A stretch of 64,000 bases of DNA from Yoonia sp034652275 (GTDB taxonomy: Bacteria > Pseudomonadota > Alphaproteobacteria > Rhodobacterales > Rhodobacteraceae). The DNA lies in NCBI RefSeq assembly GCF_034652275.1, contig NZ_JAXIWG010000001.1, positions 682,001-746,000 on the forward strand. The letters run 5' to 3'. Each line of letters opens with the position of its first letter. Positions within the stretch are counted from its first letter, which is position 1. The notes under the pieces are model-generated. The model was not told the DNA's origin, ran no database searches, and worked only from the letters and a program-made list of their open reading frames with translations. Positions 1 to 8,710 of the stretch are shown one piece after another. The position numbers were made by a program, and so were the translations under genes.

Positions 1-1324
1 GCACCTCGAGCATTGCCGATGCGGGATCACCACGGAAATCCTGCCCCATCTTGTCGATTTCATCGAGCAGGATCAGCGGGTTGGTGGTTTTCGCCTTTTT
101 CAGCGCCTGAATGATCTTGCCGGGCATGGAGCCGATATAGGTCCGACGGTGGCCGCGGATTTCAGATTCGTCACGCACGCCGCCAAGCGAAATGCGGATG
201 AATTCGCGTCCTGTCGCTTTCGCCACGGATTTGCCAAGGCTGGTCTTGCCCACGCCGGGAGGGCCGACCAAGCACATGATCGGGCCTTTCAGCTTGGCCG
301 AGCGCTGCTGCACGGCCAGATATTCGACGATCCGTTCCTTGACCTTTTCCAAACCGTAATGGTCGGCGTCCAAGATCGCCTGCGCTTTATGCAGGTCTTT
401 CTTGGTGCGCGATTTCACGTTCCACGGCAGGCCCAGAATCCAGTCCATGTAGTTGCGCACCACGGTCGCCTCGGCGCTCATGGGGGACATGGATTTCAGC
501 TTCTTCAGTTCGGCATCGACCTTTTCGCGAGCCTCTTTCGACAGCTTGGTCTCGGCGATCCGCGCTTCCAGCTCGGCGACCTCGTTCTGGCCATCCTCGC
601 CGTCGCCCAACTCCTTCTGGATCGCCTTCATCTGTTCGTTCAGATAGTATTCGCGCTGTGTGCGTTCCATCTGTGATTTGACGCGGGTCTTGATCTTGCG
701 TTCGACCTGAAGCACGGACATTTCGCCCTGCATCATGCCGTAAACCTTTTCCAGTCGTTCCGCGACGGACAGCGTTTCCAGCAGGCCCTGTTTCTGTGCG
801 ACTTCAATGCCCAGATGCCCTGCCACCAGATCGGCAAGCTTCGCAGGCTCGGTCGCGTCGCTGACGGCGGCCATGGCTTCTTCGGGGATGTTTTTCTTGA
901 CCTTGGCGTAACGCTCGAATTCGGCGGCGACGTTGCGCACCAAGGCTTCCACCTCGGTCGGATCGCCGGGCTCTTCGGTCAGGTATTCGGCGCTGGCCTC
1001 GAAGAACGAGTCGTTGGGCACAAAACCTGTGATCCGCACACGGCTGCGCCCTTCGACCAGCACCTTTACGGTGCCATCGGGCAGTTTCAGCAGTTGCAGC
1101 ACATTGGCCAGTACGCCGGATTTGTAGATGCCGTCCTGATCGGGGTCGTCCTGACCGGGGTCGATCTGGCTGGACAGCAGAATCTGCTTGTCGTCCTGCA
1201 TGACTTCTTCCAGCGCGCGCACGGATTTGTCGCGGCCCACGAAGAGCGGCACGATCATATGCGGGAACACCACGATGTCACGCAACGGCAGGACGGGATA
1301 AGACGAACTCAATGGTTCTTGCAT
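1..1324 (-). CDS. lon: ATP-dependent protease Lon (N-terminal 441 residues; runs off the left edge)
   Basis: Cytoplasmic AAA+ serine protease that degrades misfolded and regulatory proteins. The visible part starts MQEPLSSSYPVLPLRDIVVF and contains the N-terminal substrate-recognition (LAN) domain, a charged coiled-coil stretch around residues 200-290 (EREYYLNEQMKAIQKELG type), the Walker A motif GPPGVGKTS near residue 355 and the Walker B segment LLDEIDKMG near residue 418. The rest of the AAA+ module and the Ser-Lys proteolytic domain lie outside the window. The ATG at 1324 is preceded by AAGGAAA. A sigma-32 type promoter lies about 75 bases upstream, as expected for a heat-shock protease. 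The family assignment is firm because domain order and motifs match Lon exactly. Confidence 0.97.
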   Translation of the reverse strand, partial: MQEPLSSSYPVLPLRDIVVFPHMIVPLFVGRDKSVRALEEVMQDDKQILLSSQIDPGQDDPDQDGIYKSGVLANVLQLLKLPDGTVKVLVEGRSRVRITGFVPNDSFFEASAEYLTEEPGDPTEVEALVRNVAAEFERYAKVKKNIPEEAMAAVSDATEPAKLADLVAGHLGIEVAQKQGLLETLSVAERLEKVYGMMQGEMSVLQVERKIKTRVKSQMERTQREYYLNEQMKAIQKELGDGEDGQNEVAELEARIAETKLSKEAREKVDAELKKLKSMSPMSAEATVVRNYMDWILGLPWNVKSRTKKDLHKAQAILDADHYGLEKVKERIVEYLAVQQRSAKLKGPIMCLVGPPGVGKTSLGKSVAKATGREFIRISLGGVRDESEIRGHRRTYIGSMPGKIIQALKKAKTTNPLILLDEIDKMGQDFRGDPASAMLEV

Positions 1325-1399
1325 GGAATTTTCCTTTTCTGGCAGAACGCCCCGGCCCCGGTCCATCGGCAGCATGGCGCGTCCCCTCTTGGAGACTAC

Positions 1400-1427
1400 A
1401 AATGGGGCCGACCTAGAGGGCTGTCAA
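1400..1427 (-). promoter_or_regulatory. Heat-shock (sigma-32/RpoH) type promoter for lon
   Basis: On the minus strand TTGACA is followed after 14 bases by CCCCATTT. This matches the sigma-32 arrangement (TTGAA-like -35 element, 12-14 bp spacer, CCCCAT -10 element). It sits between the end of tgt and the lon start, oriented toward lon, which is a classical heat-shock gene. Seen directly as sequence; function is inferred from position and consensus. Confidence 0.6.
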
Positions 1428-1438
1428 CTGGCCAGCGT

Positions 1439-2569
1439 TCACAGCGGGTCGATATCGCCCTGCGCGCGCTGGCTGTGGAATTCTGCTTCCCAATCGGCAA
1501 AGGTGCCTGCGGAAATGGCGGCGCGCATCTCGGCCATGATCTGCTGGAAGTAATGCAGGTTGTGCCATGTAAGCAGCATGCCCGAAATCATCTCGTTCGC
1601 GCGGAACACATGATGCAGATAGGCGCGCGAATAGCCACGGCAGGCGGGGCAAGTGCAGGCCTCGTCCAAGGGGCGCGGGTCATCCTGATGGCGGGCGTTC
1701 TTGATGTTCACGACACCGTGCCGCGTGAAGGCCTGACCCGTCCGGCCGGACCGTGACGGCAGCACGCAATCCATCATGTCGATGCCGCGCTTGACCGCGC
1801 CCACGATGTCATCAGGCTTGCCCACGCCCATCAGGTAGCGGGGTTTGTCCACGGGCAACTGGTCGGGCGCATAGTCGAGCACGCCGAACATCGCCTCCTG
1901 CCCTTCGCCCACAGCCAGTCCGCCCACGGCATAGCCGTCAAATTCGATGGCCTGCAGCGCTTGCGCAGATTCTTCGCGCAGGTCCTGTTCCAGCCCGCCT
2001 TGCTGGATACCGAAAAGTGCGTGGCCGGGCCGGTCGCCAAAGGCATCGCGTGATCTTTGCGCCCACCGCATCGACAGATCCATGCTGGATTTGATCCGGT
2101 CGCGGTCGGCGGGCAGCGCGGGGCATTCATCAAAACACATCACGATGTCGGACCCGAGCAGCGCCTGAATTTCCATCGACCGTTCCGGCGACAGATGGTG
2201 GCGCGATCCGTCGATATGGCTTTTGAAGGTCACGCCTTCCTCGGTCAGTTTGCGCAATCCGGCCAGCGACATGACCTGAAACCCGCCGCTGTCGGTCAGG
2301 ATCGGCTTGTCCCAGTTCATGAATCTGTGCAGCCCGCCCAGACGCGCGATCCGTTCCGCCGTGGGGCGCAGCATCAGGTGATAGGTATTGCCCAGCAGGA
2401 TATCCGCGCCTGTTGCCGCCACGCTTTCGGGCAACATCGCCTTGACCGTGGCGGCGGTGCCCACGGGCATGAAGGCGGGGGTGCGGATTTCGCCGCGCGG
2501 CGTGTTGATCGCCCCCGTGCGGGCCTTGCCATCGGTGGCATCCAGTCGAAACGAAAAACGGTCGGTCAT
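1439..2569 (-). CDS. tgt: Queuine/preQ1 tRNA-ribosyltransferase
   Basis: Exchanges guanine-34 for preQ1 in the anticodon of tRNAs for Asp, Asn, His and Tyr, the first tRNA-bound step of queuosine synthesis. The 376-residue length equals that of well-studied bacterial Tgt. Visible motifs are DSGGFQVMSL with the substrate-binding Asp near residue 93, the SGRTGQAF segment, and the zinc site CTCPAC followed by a downstream His (YLHH). An in-frame ATG seven codons further upstream exists, but the start at 2569 has GAGGAAA at proper spacing and gives the usual MTDRFSF N terminus. It lies upstream of lon, same strand, 114 bases apart. Confidence 0.96.
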   Translation of the reverse strand: MTDRFSFRLDATDGKARTGAINTPRGEIRTPAFMPVGTAATVKAMLPESVAATGADILLGNTYHLMLRPTAERIARLGGLHRFMNWDKPILTDSGGFQVMSLAGLRKLTEEGVTFKSHIDGSRHHLSPERSMEIQALLGSDIVMCFDECPALPADRDRIKSSMDLSMRWAQRSRDAFGDRPGHALFGIQQGGLEQDLREESAQALQAIEFDGYAVGGLAVGEGQEAMFGVLDYAPDQLPVDKPRYLMGVGKPDDIVGAVKRGIDMMDCVLPSRSGRTGQAFTRHGVVNIKNARHQDDPRPLDEACTCPACRGYSRAYLHHVFRANEMISGMLLTWHNLHYFQQIMAEMRAAISAGTFADWEAEFHSQRAQGDIDPL

Positions 2570-2700
2570 CGGGTTTCCTCTTGCTGGCAAGGCATATGCC
2601 GCAAGGGCGCGGGATTGGAAAGACCACCCTGCCCCTCGCCCCCTTTACGCCCCCTGCGGCAAACCCTATATGTTCTATCAGGAATGCAGGAACCGATCAC

Positions 2701-3063
2701 ATGACAGATGCAAACGCTCAATTGGAAGGCGCGCCCTTGATCGCGCCATCGACGACGGATCATCCGTTGTACGAAGATGTCGTTCAGGCGTGCCGGTCGG
2801 TCTATGACCCTGAAATTCCGGTGAATATCTACGACCTTGGCCTGATCTACACGATCGACATCAAAGAAGATAATGCGGTCAACATCGTCATGACGCTGAC
2901 AGCCCCCGGTTGCCCCGTCGCGGGCGAGATGCCCGGTTGGGTGGCAGACGCCATTGAACCTCTGCCCGGCGTCAAACAGGTGGATGTCGAAATGACGTTC
3001 GAGCCGCAATGGGGCATGGACATGATGTCCGACGAAGCGCGGCTGGAACTGGGGTTCATGTAA
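2701..3063 (+). CDS. sufT: SufT-like Fe-S assembly protein (MIP18/DUF59 domain)
   Basis: A 120-residue single-domain protein of the MIP18/DUF59 family, which helps mature Fe-S proteins. The core contains YDPEIPVNIYDLGLIY and the conserved TAPGCP motif with its cysteine, followed by the VDVEMTFEPQWG segment typical of SufT. The start at 2701 directly follows a short leader; longer in-frame extensions upstream read into non-conserved sequence. It is followed 61 bases later by a SufA/IscA-type carrier on the same strand, as at the end of many suf operons, but the sufBCDS genes are not in the window, so this is a detached pair. Confidence 0.88.
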   Translation: MTDANAQLEGAPLIAPSTTDHPLYEDVVQACRSVYDPEIPVNIYDLGLIYTIDIKEDNAVNIVMTLTAPGCPVAGEMPGWVADAIEPLPGVKQVDVEMTFEPQWGMDMMSDEARLELGFM

Positions 3064-3124
3064 GCACTGCGCTTGTGCCGCGCGGTTGCCTGACCTATCT
3101 TGATACCAGCACAAGGAGCATGAC

Positions 3125-3487
3125 ATGTTCGGCATTCCCGGCAAACAAGCCGTCACGATCACCGACAAGGCCGCCGCACAGATCGCGCGCCTGATGGAGA
3201 AGGACGGCCATCAGGGTTTGCGGATCGGCGTCAAAAAAGGCGGCTGTGCGGGCATGGAATATACCATGGCCTATGTCACCGAAGTCGATCCGCTGGACGA
3301 GGTGGTCGAACAGGATGGTGCGCGGGTGATGATCGCCCCCATGGCACAGATGTTCCTGTTCGGGACCGTCATCGACTATGAGACATCCTTGCTCGAATCC
3401 GGCTTCAAGTTCCGCAATCCCAATGTGGTTGATGCCTGCGGTTGCGGGGAATCGATCAAATTCGCGGATAACATCGCGTCCCGCTGA
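3125..3487 (+). CDS. sufA: A-type Fe-S carrier protein (SufA/IscA/HesB family)
   Basis: Small A-type carrier that receives and passes on Fe-S clusters. The 120 residues include the three conserved cysteines of the family: one in KKGGCAGMEY and two in the C-terminal DACGCGES motif. An AAGGAG ribosome site precedes the ATG. Its position right after the SufT-like gene supports a role in the Suf pathway rather than Isc, hence the symbol; ErpA is the alternative within the same fold. Confidence 0.9.
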   Translation: MFGIPGKQAVTITDKAAAQIARLMEKDGHQGLRIGVKKGGCAGMEYTMAYVTEVDPLDEVVEQDGARVMIAPMAQMFLFGTVIDYETSLLESGFKFRNPNVVDACGCGESIKFADNIASR

Positions 3488-3507
3488 CGCGCATCAAAGG
3501 ACATCCC

Positions 3508-4236
3508 ATGCGACGCAAACTTGCCGCCGGCAATTGGAAGATGAACGGCCTGCGCGCTGATCTGGCCGAGCTTGGCACACTTGCCGAACAGCGCGGCTCT
3601 GATGTCGATGTGCTGATCTGCCTGCCCGCGACCCTGATCGGGTCCTGCGCCGGACTGCCTATTGCCATCGGCGGGCAGGATTGCCACGCCGCCACGCATG
3701 GCGCGCATACAGGCGACATTTCGGCAAAAATGCTGGCCGATGTGGGGGCAACCTACGTCATCACCGGCCATTCCGAGCGCCGCCATGACCATGGGGAAAC
3801 CGACGCCACCGTCGCCGCCAAATCCCGAACTGCCCATGACGCGGGCTTGACCACGATCATCTGCATCGGCGAGACGCTGGCACAGCGCGAGGATGGCACA
3901 ACGCTTGACGTGATCGACGCACAACTGGCCGGATCGGTGCCCGATTGTGCGACCGCCGATAACACCGTGATCGCCTATGAACCCGTCTGGGCCATCGGCA
4001 CGGGCAAGGTGCCTACGACGGACCAGATCGCCGAAGTCCACGCCCATATCCGCGCGCGTCTCGCCGCTCGCTTTTCCGACGGGGCAGAATTCGGCATTCT
4101 CTACGGTGGGTCGGTCAAGGCCGACAATGCGGCGGCGATTTTTGCCGTCCCGCATGTGACCGGCGCTCTGGTTGGCGGGGCCAGCCTGAAGGCGGCCGAT
4201 TTCACCCCGATCATCGCGGCCCTTGCCGCCAGCTAG
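3508..4236 (+). CDS. tpiA: Triosephosphate isomerase
   Basis: Interconverts dihydroxyacetone phosphate and glyceraldehyde 3-phosphate. The TIM-barrel signature residues are present: NWKMNG with the substrate-binding Lys, GHSERR with the catalytic His, AYEPVWAIGTGK with the catalytic Glu and loop 6, and the phosphate-binding YGGSV near the C terminus. At 242 residues it is a little shorter than the usual 250. It starts 20 bases after sufA and its stop shares the CTAG tetranucleotide with the stop of the convergent B12-binding gene. Confidence 0.96.
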   Translation: MRRKLAAGNWKMNGLRADLAELGTLAEQRGSDVDVLICLPATLIGSCAGLPIAIGGQDCHAATHGAHTGDISAKMLADVGATYVITGHSERRHDHGETDATVAAKSRTAHDAGLTTIICIGETLAQREDGTTLDVIDAQLAGSVPDCATADNTVIAYEPVWAIGTGKVPTTDQIAEVHAHIRARLAARFSDGAEFGILYGGSVKADNAAAIFAVPHVTGALVGGASLKAADFTPIIAALAAS

Positions 4237-5063
4237 GGCTGGACGGGGCCAAGGACCTTGCGCAGCGTCTCGACCGCGGTGTCGAGGTCGGGCATCACGG
4301 CCTCTGCGCCCACCAGTTGCAGAATGTCGGGATGGTGGTCAAGGATACTGCCCGCCACGATGATATGCGCAAGCGGTTGCGTAATCCGCAGCGCAAGGCT
4401 GAGACGCGTCAGGGGTTCCAGCATCCGGTCGGAATTGGCGACCAGCACAATCGCCTCGTAATGATGCTCGTCGGCTTCGGCGATCAGCGTGTCATGGTCG
4501 AGCCCCACCAGCAAATCGATATCCCAGCCTTCGCGACGGAAATGGTCTGCTGCAATCTCGATCCCCAGCGTATGGGTTTCGCCCGGTACAAGCGCAAAGA
4601 CGGCGGGCCGCATTTCGCGGCCTTGGGTGATCTGGGGAGCCAGCACATGGCGCAGGCCACGGATGATGCCGTACAGCTTGCCGCAGGCCAGCGTCACGTC
4701 GACGAATGAAATGCGGTCGTCATCCCACATCTGGCCCAGTTTGCGGGCAGCGCCTGCGACATAGCCGCGGCTGATGGCTCCGATATCGACACCGTCGCGA
4801 CGGGCGGCAAGGATGAACTTGTCCGCTGCCGTGTCATCCGCCGACAGCAAGGCCGCGCAGAGCAGGTCGATGTCGGACTGCGTAGGCAAATCCGCCGCAT
4901 TCTCGTGGCGCGGCATGCGGAACGCAAGGCGGCGCACGACCTCGCGTGCAAGGCTGGACACCGCGTTTTGCGGCAGTTCCGTTTCGACCAGACGCAATTG
5001 CCGCGTTGCGTTCTGATACGCCGAACGGTCGAACAATCCGTCGTCCAAAGACGATTTCGCCAT
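4233..5063 (-). CDS. Cobalamin (B12)-binding domain protein, possibly AerR/PpaA-like
   Basis: A 276-residue protein with an all-helical N-terminal half and a C-terminal Rossmann-like B12-binding domain from about residue 150. The segment GETHTLGIEIAADHF holds His164 in the position of the cobalt-ligating His of the ExHxxG-type motif. Related two-domain proteins include AerR/PpaA antirepressors of photosynthesis genes and corrinoid proteins of methyltransferases; the absence of any methyltransferase neighbour favours a regulatory role, which is inference. The ATG at 5063 with GGGAGGGG upstream is preferred to a GTG two codons earlier. It overlaps tpiA by four bases tail to tail and is divergent from a cytochrome P450 gene. 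Confidence 0.78.
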   Translation of the reverse strand: MAKSSLDDGLFDRSAYQNATRQLRLVETELPQNAVSSLAREVVRRLAFRMPRHENAADLPTQSDIDLLCAALLSADDTAADKFILAARRDGVDIGAISRGYVAGAARKLGQMWDDDRISFVDVTLACGKLYGIIRGLRHVLAPQITQGREMRPAVFALVPGETHTLGIEIAADHFRREGWDIDLLVGLDHDTLIAEADEHHYEAIVLVANSDRMLEPLTRLSLALRITQPLAHIIVAGSILDHHPDILQLVGAEAVMPDLDTAVETLRKVLGPVQP

Positions 5064-5248
5064 GAACACCCCTCCCCCGTTGGCTGATTGGCGACCGATT
5101 GACGACTCTGTGGCCTGCCTGCGGTATCCAATCGCATGCAGCCTAACACAGCGGCACGGCGCTGTGCCGCGTCAGAACGTCGCGGTTTCGTGATCGGATG
5201 TGTCAGGCCCCCATTGCAAAGATTGCGGCGGCGCGGCAAAGCTGCGCC

Positions 5249-6415
5249 ATGCAACATCTGAGCCAGTCCCCCACCGACCCCGCCTTTGTCCAGAACCCCT
5301 ATCCGTTCTATGACCGTGCCCGCCAGACGGGCGATTTTTTCTGGTGGGACGATTACGCCATGCCCTGTGCCGTGTCGCACAAGGCGGTCCATGCCGTGCT
5401 GCGCGACCGCCGCATGGGGCGCGAATGCCCGCCCGAACTGGCGCCCGCGATCCCCGACAGGCTGCGCCCGTTCTATGACATCGAGGCGCATTCGATGCTG
5501 GAACTGGAACCGCCGCGCCACACCCGCCTGCGCGCACTTGTCCTGCGCGCCTTCACCAGCCGCACCATCGCAGCCCTTGCCCCGCAGATCACGCAGCTTT
5601 GCCACGACCTGATCGACCGCTTTCCATCCGAGCCTTTCGATCTGCTGACGGCCTATGCCCAACCCGTGCCGGTGATCACCATCGCCCGCCTGCTGGGCGT
5701 GCCAGAGGACCGCGCCGACGATCTGTTGCGCTGGTCGAACGCCATGGTCGCCATGTATCAGGCCCGCCGCACGCCGGAAATCGAGGCTGCGGCCATCGCG
5801 GCATCGACGGATTTTGCCGACTTCATGCGCGGCTATATCGAAACCCGCCGCAAGACACCCGCGACCGACCTGATCTCGACCCTGATCGCGGCCGAGGAAC
5901 AGGGCGAAAAGCTGACGACCGACGAGCTGATCACCACCTGTATCCTGCTGCTGAACGCAGGCCACGAGGCGACAGTGCATACTTTGGGCAACGGTACCAA
6001 AACGCTGCTCGAACAGAATATCCGCGGGATCACAGATGCTTGCGTCGAGGAAATCATCCGCCACGACCCGCCGCTGCATATGTTCACCCGCTGGGTTTAC
6101 GAGGATGTGCAGATCGGCGACCAGCCGTTCAAACGCGGCGACCAGATCGCCTGCCTTCTGGGGGCGGCGAACCGCGACCCTGCGGTTTATGCCGACCCCG
6201 CGCGGTTCGACCCTGCCCGCAGCGGCCCGCAGAACACCAGCTTCGGCGGCGGCATCCATTTCTGCGTCGGCGCGCCGCTGGCGCGACTGGAGTTGAAGAT
6301 CGCGCTCGATGTGCTGTTCGCGCGCTGCCCCGAACTGCGTCTGACAGCGCTGCCCGGCTATGGCGATGTTTATCATTTCCACGGGCTGACGCGTCTGATG
6401 GTGTCCACGCGCTAG
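5249..6415 (+). CDS. Cytochrome P450
   Basis: Soluble bacterial class-I type P450 monooxygenase of 388 residues; needs external ferredoxin and reductase. Motifs are the I-helix oxygen-activation segment LLNAGHEATVH (acid-Thr pair replaced by Glu-Ala-Thr), the K-helix EIIR (ExxR), and the heme-binding loop FGGGIHFCVG with the axial Cys339. An in-frame start exists 17 codons upstream but the start at 5249 gives the usual N terminus (…FVQNPYPFYDRAR). Substrate cannot be read from sequence. The gene is divergent from the B12-binding protein; the 185-base gap probably holds promoters for both. Confidence 0.93.
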   Translation: MQHLSQSPTDPAFVQNPYPFYDRARQTGDFFWWDDYAMPCAVSHKAVHAVLRDRRMGRECPPELAPAIPDRLRPFYDIEAHSMLELEPPRHTRLRALVLRAFTSRTIAALAPQITQLCHDLIDRFPSEPFDLLTAYAQPVPVITIARLLGVPEDRADDLLRWSNAMVAMYQARRTPEIEAAAIAASTDFADFMRGYIETRRKTPATDLISTLIAAEEQGEKLTTDELITTCILLLNAGHEATVHTLGNGTKTLLEQNIRGITDACVEEIIRHDPPLHMFTRWVYEDVQIGDQPFKRGDQIACLLGAANRDPAVYADPARFDPARSGPQNTSFGGGIHFCVGAPLARLELKIALDVLFARCPELRLTALPGYGDVYHFHGLTRLMVSTR

Positions 6416-6483
6416 GCCCGTGTTTCCGCCGGTATAAGCCCGTTTGCGTTGTCAGAGCGGTAGTTGTGCCCTATCTGGACGGC

Positions 6484-6897
6484 ATGTTCGACAAAAAAGC
6501 CGCCTCTGCGCCCCGTACCGCCTTGCTGACGACCCTTTGGTCGGTGGCCTTCGTCGTGATGACTTCGGCTTTGCCCGCGCTTGCACAGGACCAGGTGCAG
6601 GATTGGGTGCCTGCCGAATTGAAGATGCCCGCAGATTTCGAGGTTTTGACCGACCGCGAGATCGGATCATCCTTGCGGATGTTTTCATTCCGCACCGAGG
6701 AGGATGTCGACACGCTGTTGAACGAATGGGAAGCCGCGCTACAAGCTGCAGGCTATACGATCCTTCAAGGTGAAGGCGATCTGCTCGAGCGTGCGATCGA
6801 ATTTTCGGGTCAGGGGATCAGCAACGCCAAGATCGCCGTGGCCCCAGCGTCAGCCGACGACAGCAAGGTGATCGAGATCGATGCAACGCTGCAATAG
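6484..6897 (+). CDS. Small exported protein of unknown function
   Basis: A 137-residue protein with an N-terminal signal peptide: positively charged MFDKK, a hydrophobic run around residues 12-30 and an ALAQ-type signal peptidase site. The mature part is acidic and predicted mixed alpha/beta; it resembles small periplasmic proteins of unknown role but I do not recognise a named family. The ribosome binding site is weak. It stands alone between the P450 and a bidirectional terminator. Confidence 0.7.
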   Translation: MFDKKAASAPRTALLTTLWSVAFVVMTSALPALAQDQVQDWVPAELKMPADFEVLTDREIGSSLRMFSFRTEEDVDTLLNEWEAALQAAGYTILQGEGDLLERAIEFSGQGISNAKIAVAPASADDSKVIEIDATLQ

Positions 6898-6913
6898 CCT
6901 GTGACTGCGCAGC

Positions 6914-6949
6914 AAAAGGCCCGCCGCAGATGAACCGCGGCGGGCTTTG
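6914..6949. terminator. Bidirectional rho-independent terminator
   Basis: Hairpin with arms AAGGCCCGCCGC and GCGGCGGGCTTT around an eight-base loop, between the convergent small exported protein and the DUF4168 gene. Confidence 0.8.
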
Positions 6950-6964
6950 TCGTTGGTGAGGTGG

Positions 6965-7330
6965 TTACTGTTCCAGCCGTTCGACGATCTGGGCTGTCAG
7001 CGCGGGGTCAGCCTGTGCCAGCGTCAGGATCTCGACATAGCGGTCCACGTCGATCCCGTCTGTCGCCTCGACCGCTTGAACCTTGGCGATCTGGGCCTCT
7101 TCCAGCAGCAGTTGCTGCGCCTGCGGATCGGCGGCCTGTTCCATCTGTGGCGCATATTTCGCGTCGATCGCGATCACGCTTTCATAGGCGGCGGCAAAGG
7201 CGTCCAGCTCTTCGCTCGAAACCTCTTGCGTCATCGGCGCAGGTGCGGCCTGCGCGATGACGGCGGCAGGGGCGGTTGCGGCAAGCAGGGCGGCCAGTGT
7301 GATGGCGCCGATCTTGGTGGGACGGGTCAT
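6965..7330 (-). CDS. DUF4168-type exported protein
   Basis: A 121-residue protein with a clear signal peptide (hydrophobic residues 8-24, cleavage near AVIAQA). The mature part has the DUF4168 pattern of a helical pair: an acidic stretch EVSSEELDAFAAAYESVIAI followed by a second helical segment ending DGIDVDRYVEILTLAQADPALTAQIVERL, a short module seen in many periplasmic proteins. Function unknown. GGAGACTGAAATG places a good ribosome site before the start. Confidence 0.8.
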   Translation of the reverse strand: MTRPTKIGAITLAALLAATAPAAVIAQAAPAPMTQEVSSEELDAFAAAYESVIAIDAKYAPQMEQAADPQAQQLLLEEAQIAKVQAVEATDGIDVDRYVEILTLAQADPALTAQIVERLEQ

Positions 7331-7467
7331 TTCAGTCTCCTTCGGTTTGTCTGGCCACGCGGGTGTCCACGCGGTCAGACGTCACCTAAGCTCCCGCCCC
7401 GCATCTGCCAAAACCACCGGCGAGGCCTTGCCGAAACGCGGGTTCCTGTCGGCAGCATCCTGCTGGC

Positions 7468-8268
7468 CTAGAACCGGACAAAGCGGTCGGGTGTGATGCG
7501 ATAGACCTCGGCGGCAAGGTCATGGCTTTGCATGAACCGCGCGATCGACCCGAATGTCGCGGTTGCCACCTGCGGGCCATGATCCACCGTGGTCAACGCC
7601 TGCGAGGCGGCGGGCGCGAACAGGCGCTGCAAAGCGTTCAAGCGCACAGGCTGCGGGGTGAAATGGGCCGCGATATTGGCCTTGATCTGCGCAGGATCGG
7701 AGGTGTCGTAAAGGGCCGCCATCAGCACATCAAGCGTGTGTTCGGTGCAGTTCTGGAACTGCGACGTGGCGGGATTGGCCAGCACCGAATAGGTCGGGTT
7801 GTGCAGTGCCGCATAAGTCGGGCTGGCGATCACTTCGAGCAGTTTTTGCTGCAGGCGCGGATCGGGGATGATGACACCGGCATCAAGGCTATGGGCGGCG
7901 GCAAAGAAATCCGCAGGCATATCGCGCACCAGATCGCTGCGCGTCAGATCGCCGTTGCGCTGGTAAAGGTTATAGACCTGATACCCCATCCCCACCGACC
8001 CGTCCGCGCGGGTGATGCGCGAATAGACCCAGAAGGCCACATGGGTATAGTCGATGCCTTCGGGCAAAAGCGAAGGATCACGCCCGACCCGCGCCACGAT
8101 GGCGACATTGGCGCCCCGCGCTGCAAGATCCTGCTGCACGCGGTTGGAAAAGGCCGCGACCTGATCGACAGGCAGGATCGCGTCAGCGGCGGCACTGCTA
8201 CCCGCATGGACAGGCGCGGACATCAGCGCGGTCAGCGACAGCGCGGCGATGGCAAGAAAGCGTTTCAT
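7468..8268 (-). CDS. DUF2145 family exported protein
   Basis: A 266-residue protein with a signal peptide (MKRFLAIAALSLTALMSAPVHA). The mature domain shows the DUF2145 features VAIVARVGRDPSLLPEGIDYTH, the PADFFAA segment, LHNPTYSVLANP and NCTEHTLDV with an invariant-looking Cys and His, suggestive of a cysteine-hydrolase-like fold, which is inference. The start at 8268 follows GGAGTC at good spacing; a longer in-frame reading upstream overlaps the preceding gene and lacks conservation. It is 11 bases downstream of an Ala-rich lipoprotein gene, so the two probably form an operon. Confidence 0.82.
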   Translation of the reverse strand: MKRFLAIAALSLTALMSAPVHAGSSAAADAILPVDQVAAFSNRVQQDLAARGANVAIVARVGRDPSLLPEGIDYTHVAFWVYSRITRADGSVGMGYQVYNLYQRNGDLTRSDLVRDMPADFFAAAHSLDAGVIIPDPRLQQKLLEVIASPTYAALHNPTYSVLANPATSQFQNCTEHTLDVLMAALYDTSDPAQIKANIAAHFTPQPVRLNALQRLFAPAASQALTTVDHGPQVATATFGSIARFMQSHDLAAEVYRITPDRFVRF

Positions 8269-8279
8269 CGGTCTGACTC

Positions 8280-8624
8280 CTATTGCAAACGCGGTGCGGG
8301 GCCAGCGACCACGCAAGGGGCAGCTGCCCTGCCCGGCTGGACAGTGCAAGGCGCGGCAGTCCCGCTCAGCACGGTTGCGGCGGCGGCGACCGATCCGGTG
8401 CCAACCTCTTCCAGCGCGGCACCGGACACGGCCAGAACAGCCCCTGTCGCCATGACAGGCACGGCCGCAACGCTGACGGCGCCATGCGCTACGGCGGCGG
8501 ACCCGTGGGCCGAGGCATTGGCGCTATGGCCGACCGCCTGCCCCGAATGCTGTGCGGCAGGGCTGGCGCAGGCAGCGAGCGTTGCAGCGGCGGCAATCAA
8601 GGTCGTGATCTTGAGAATGTTCAT
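8280..8624 (-). CDS. Small Ala-rich lipoprotein
   Basis: A 114-residue protein with a lipoprotein signal: MNILKITTLIAAAATLAAC, where LAAC is the lipobox and Cys19 the lipidation site. The mature part is rich in Ala, Val, Gly and Ser with a few His residues and no recognisable domain. GGAGAT lies at correct distance upstream. Co-transcribed with the DUF2145 gene, suggesting a joint envelope function. Confidence 0.75.
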   Translation of the reverse strand: MNILKITTLIAAAATLAACASPAAQHSGQAVGHSANASAHGSAAVAHGAVSVAAVPVMATGAVLAVSGAALEEVGTGSVAAAATVLSGTAAPCTVQPGRAAAPCVVAGPAPRLQ

Positions 8625-8710
8625 CGGAAATCTCCATTCGTGAACGTTGCTCACGTTTGGTAGACCCAGCCAGATCATCCGTCAAGGATTATTTTGAACA
8701 TCGTTCATAA

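Noticed and set aside
4694..6382. Long minus-strand open frame opposite the P450.
   Set aside because: Antisense to a clear P450 with all motifs; no start signal or domain.
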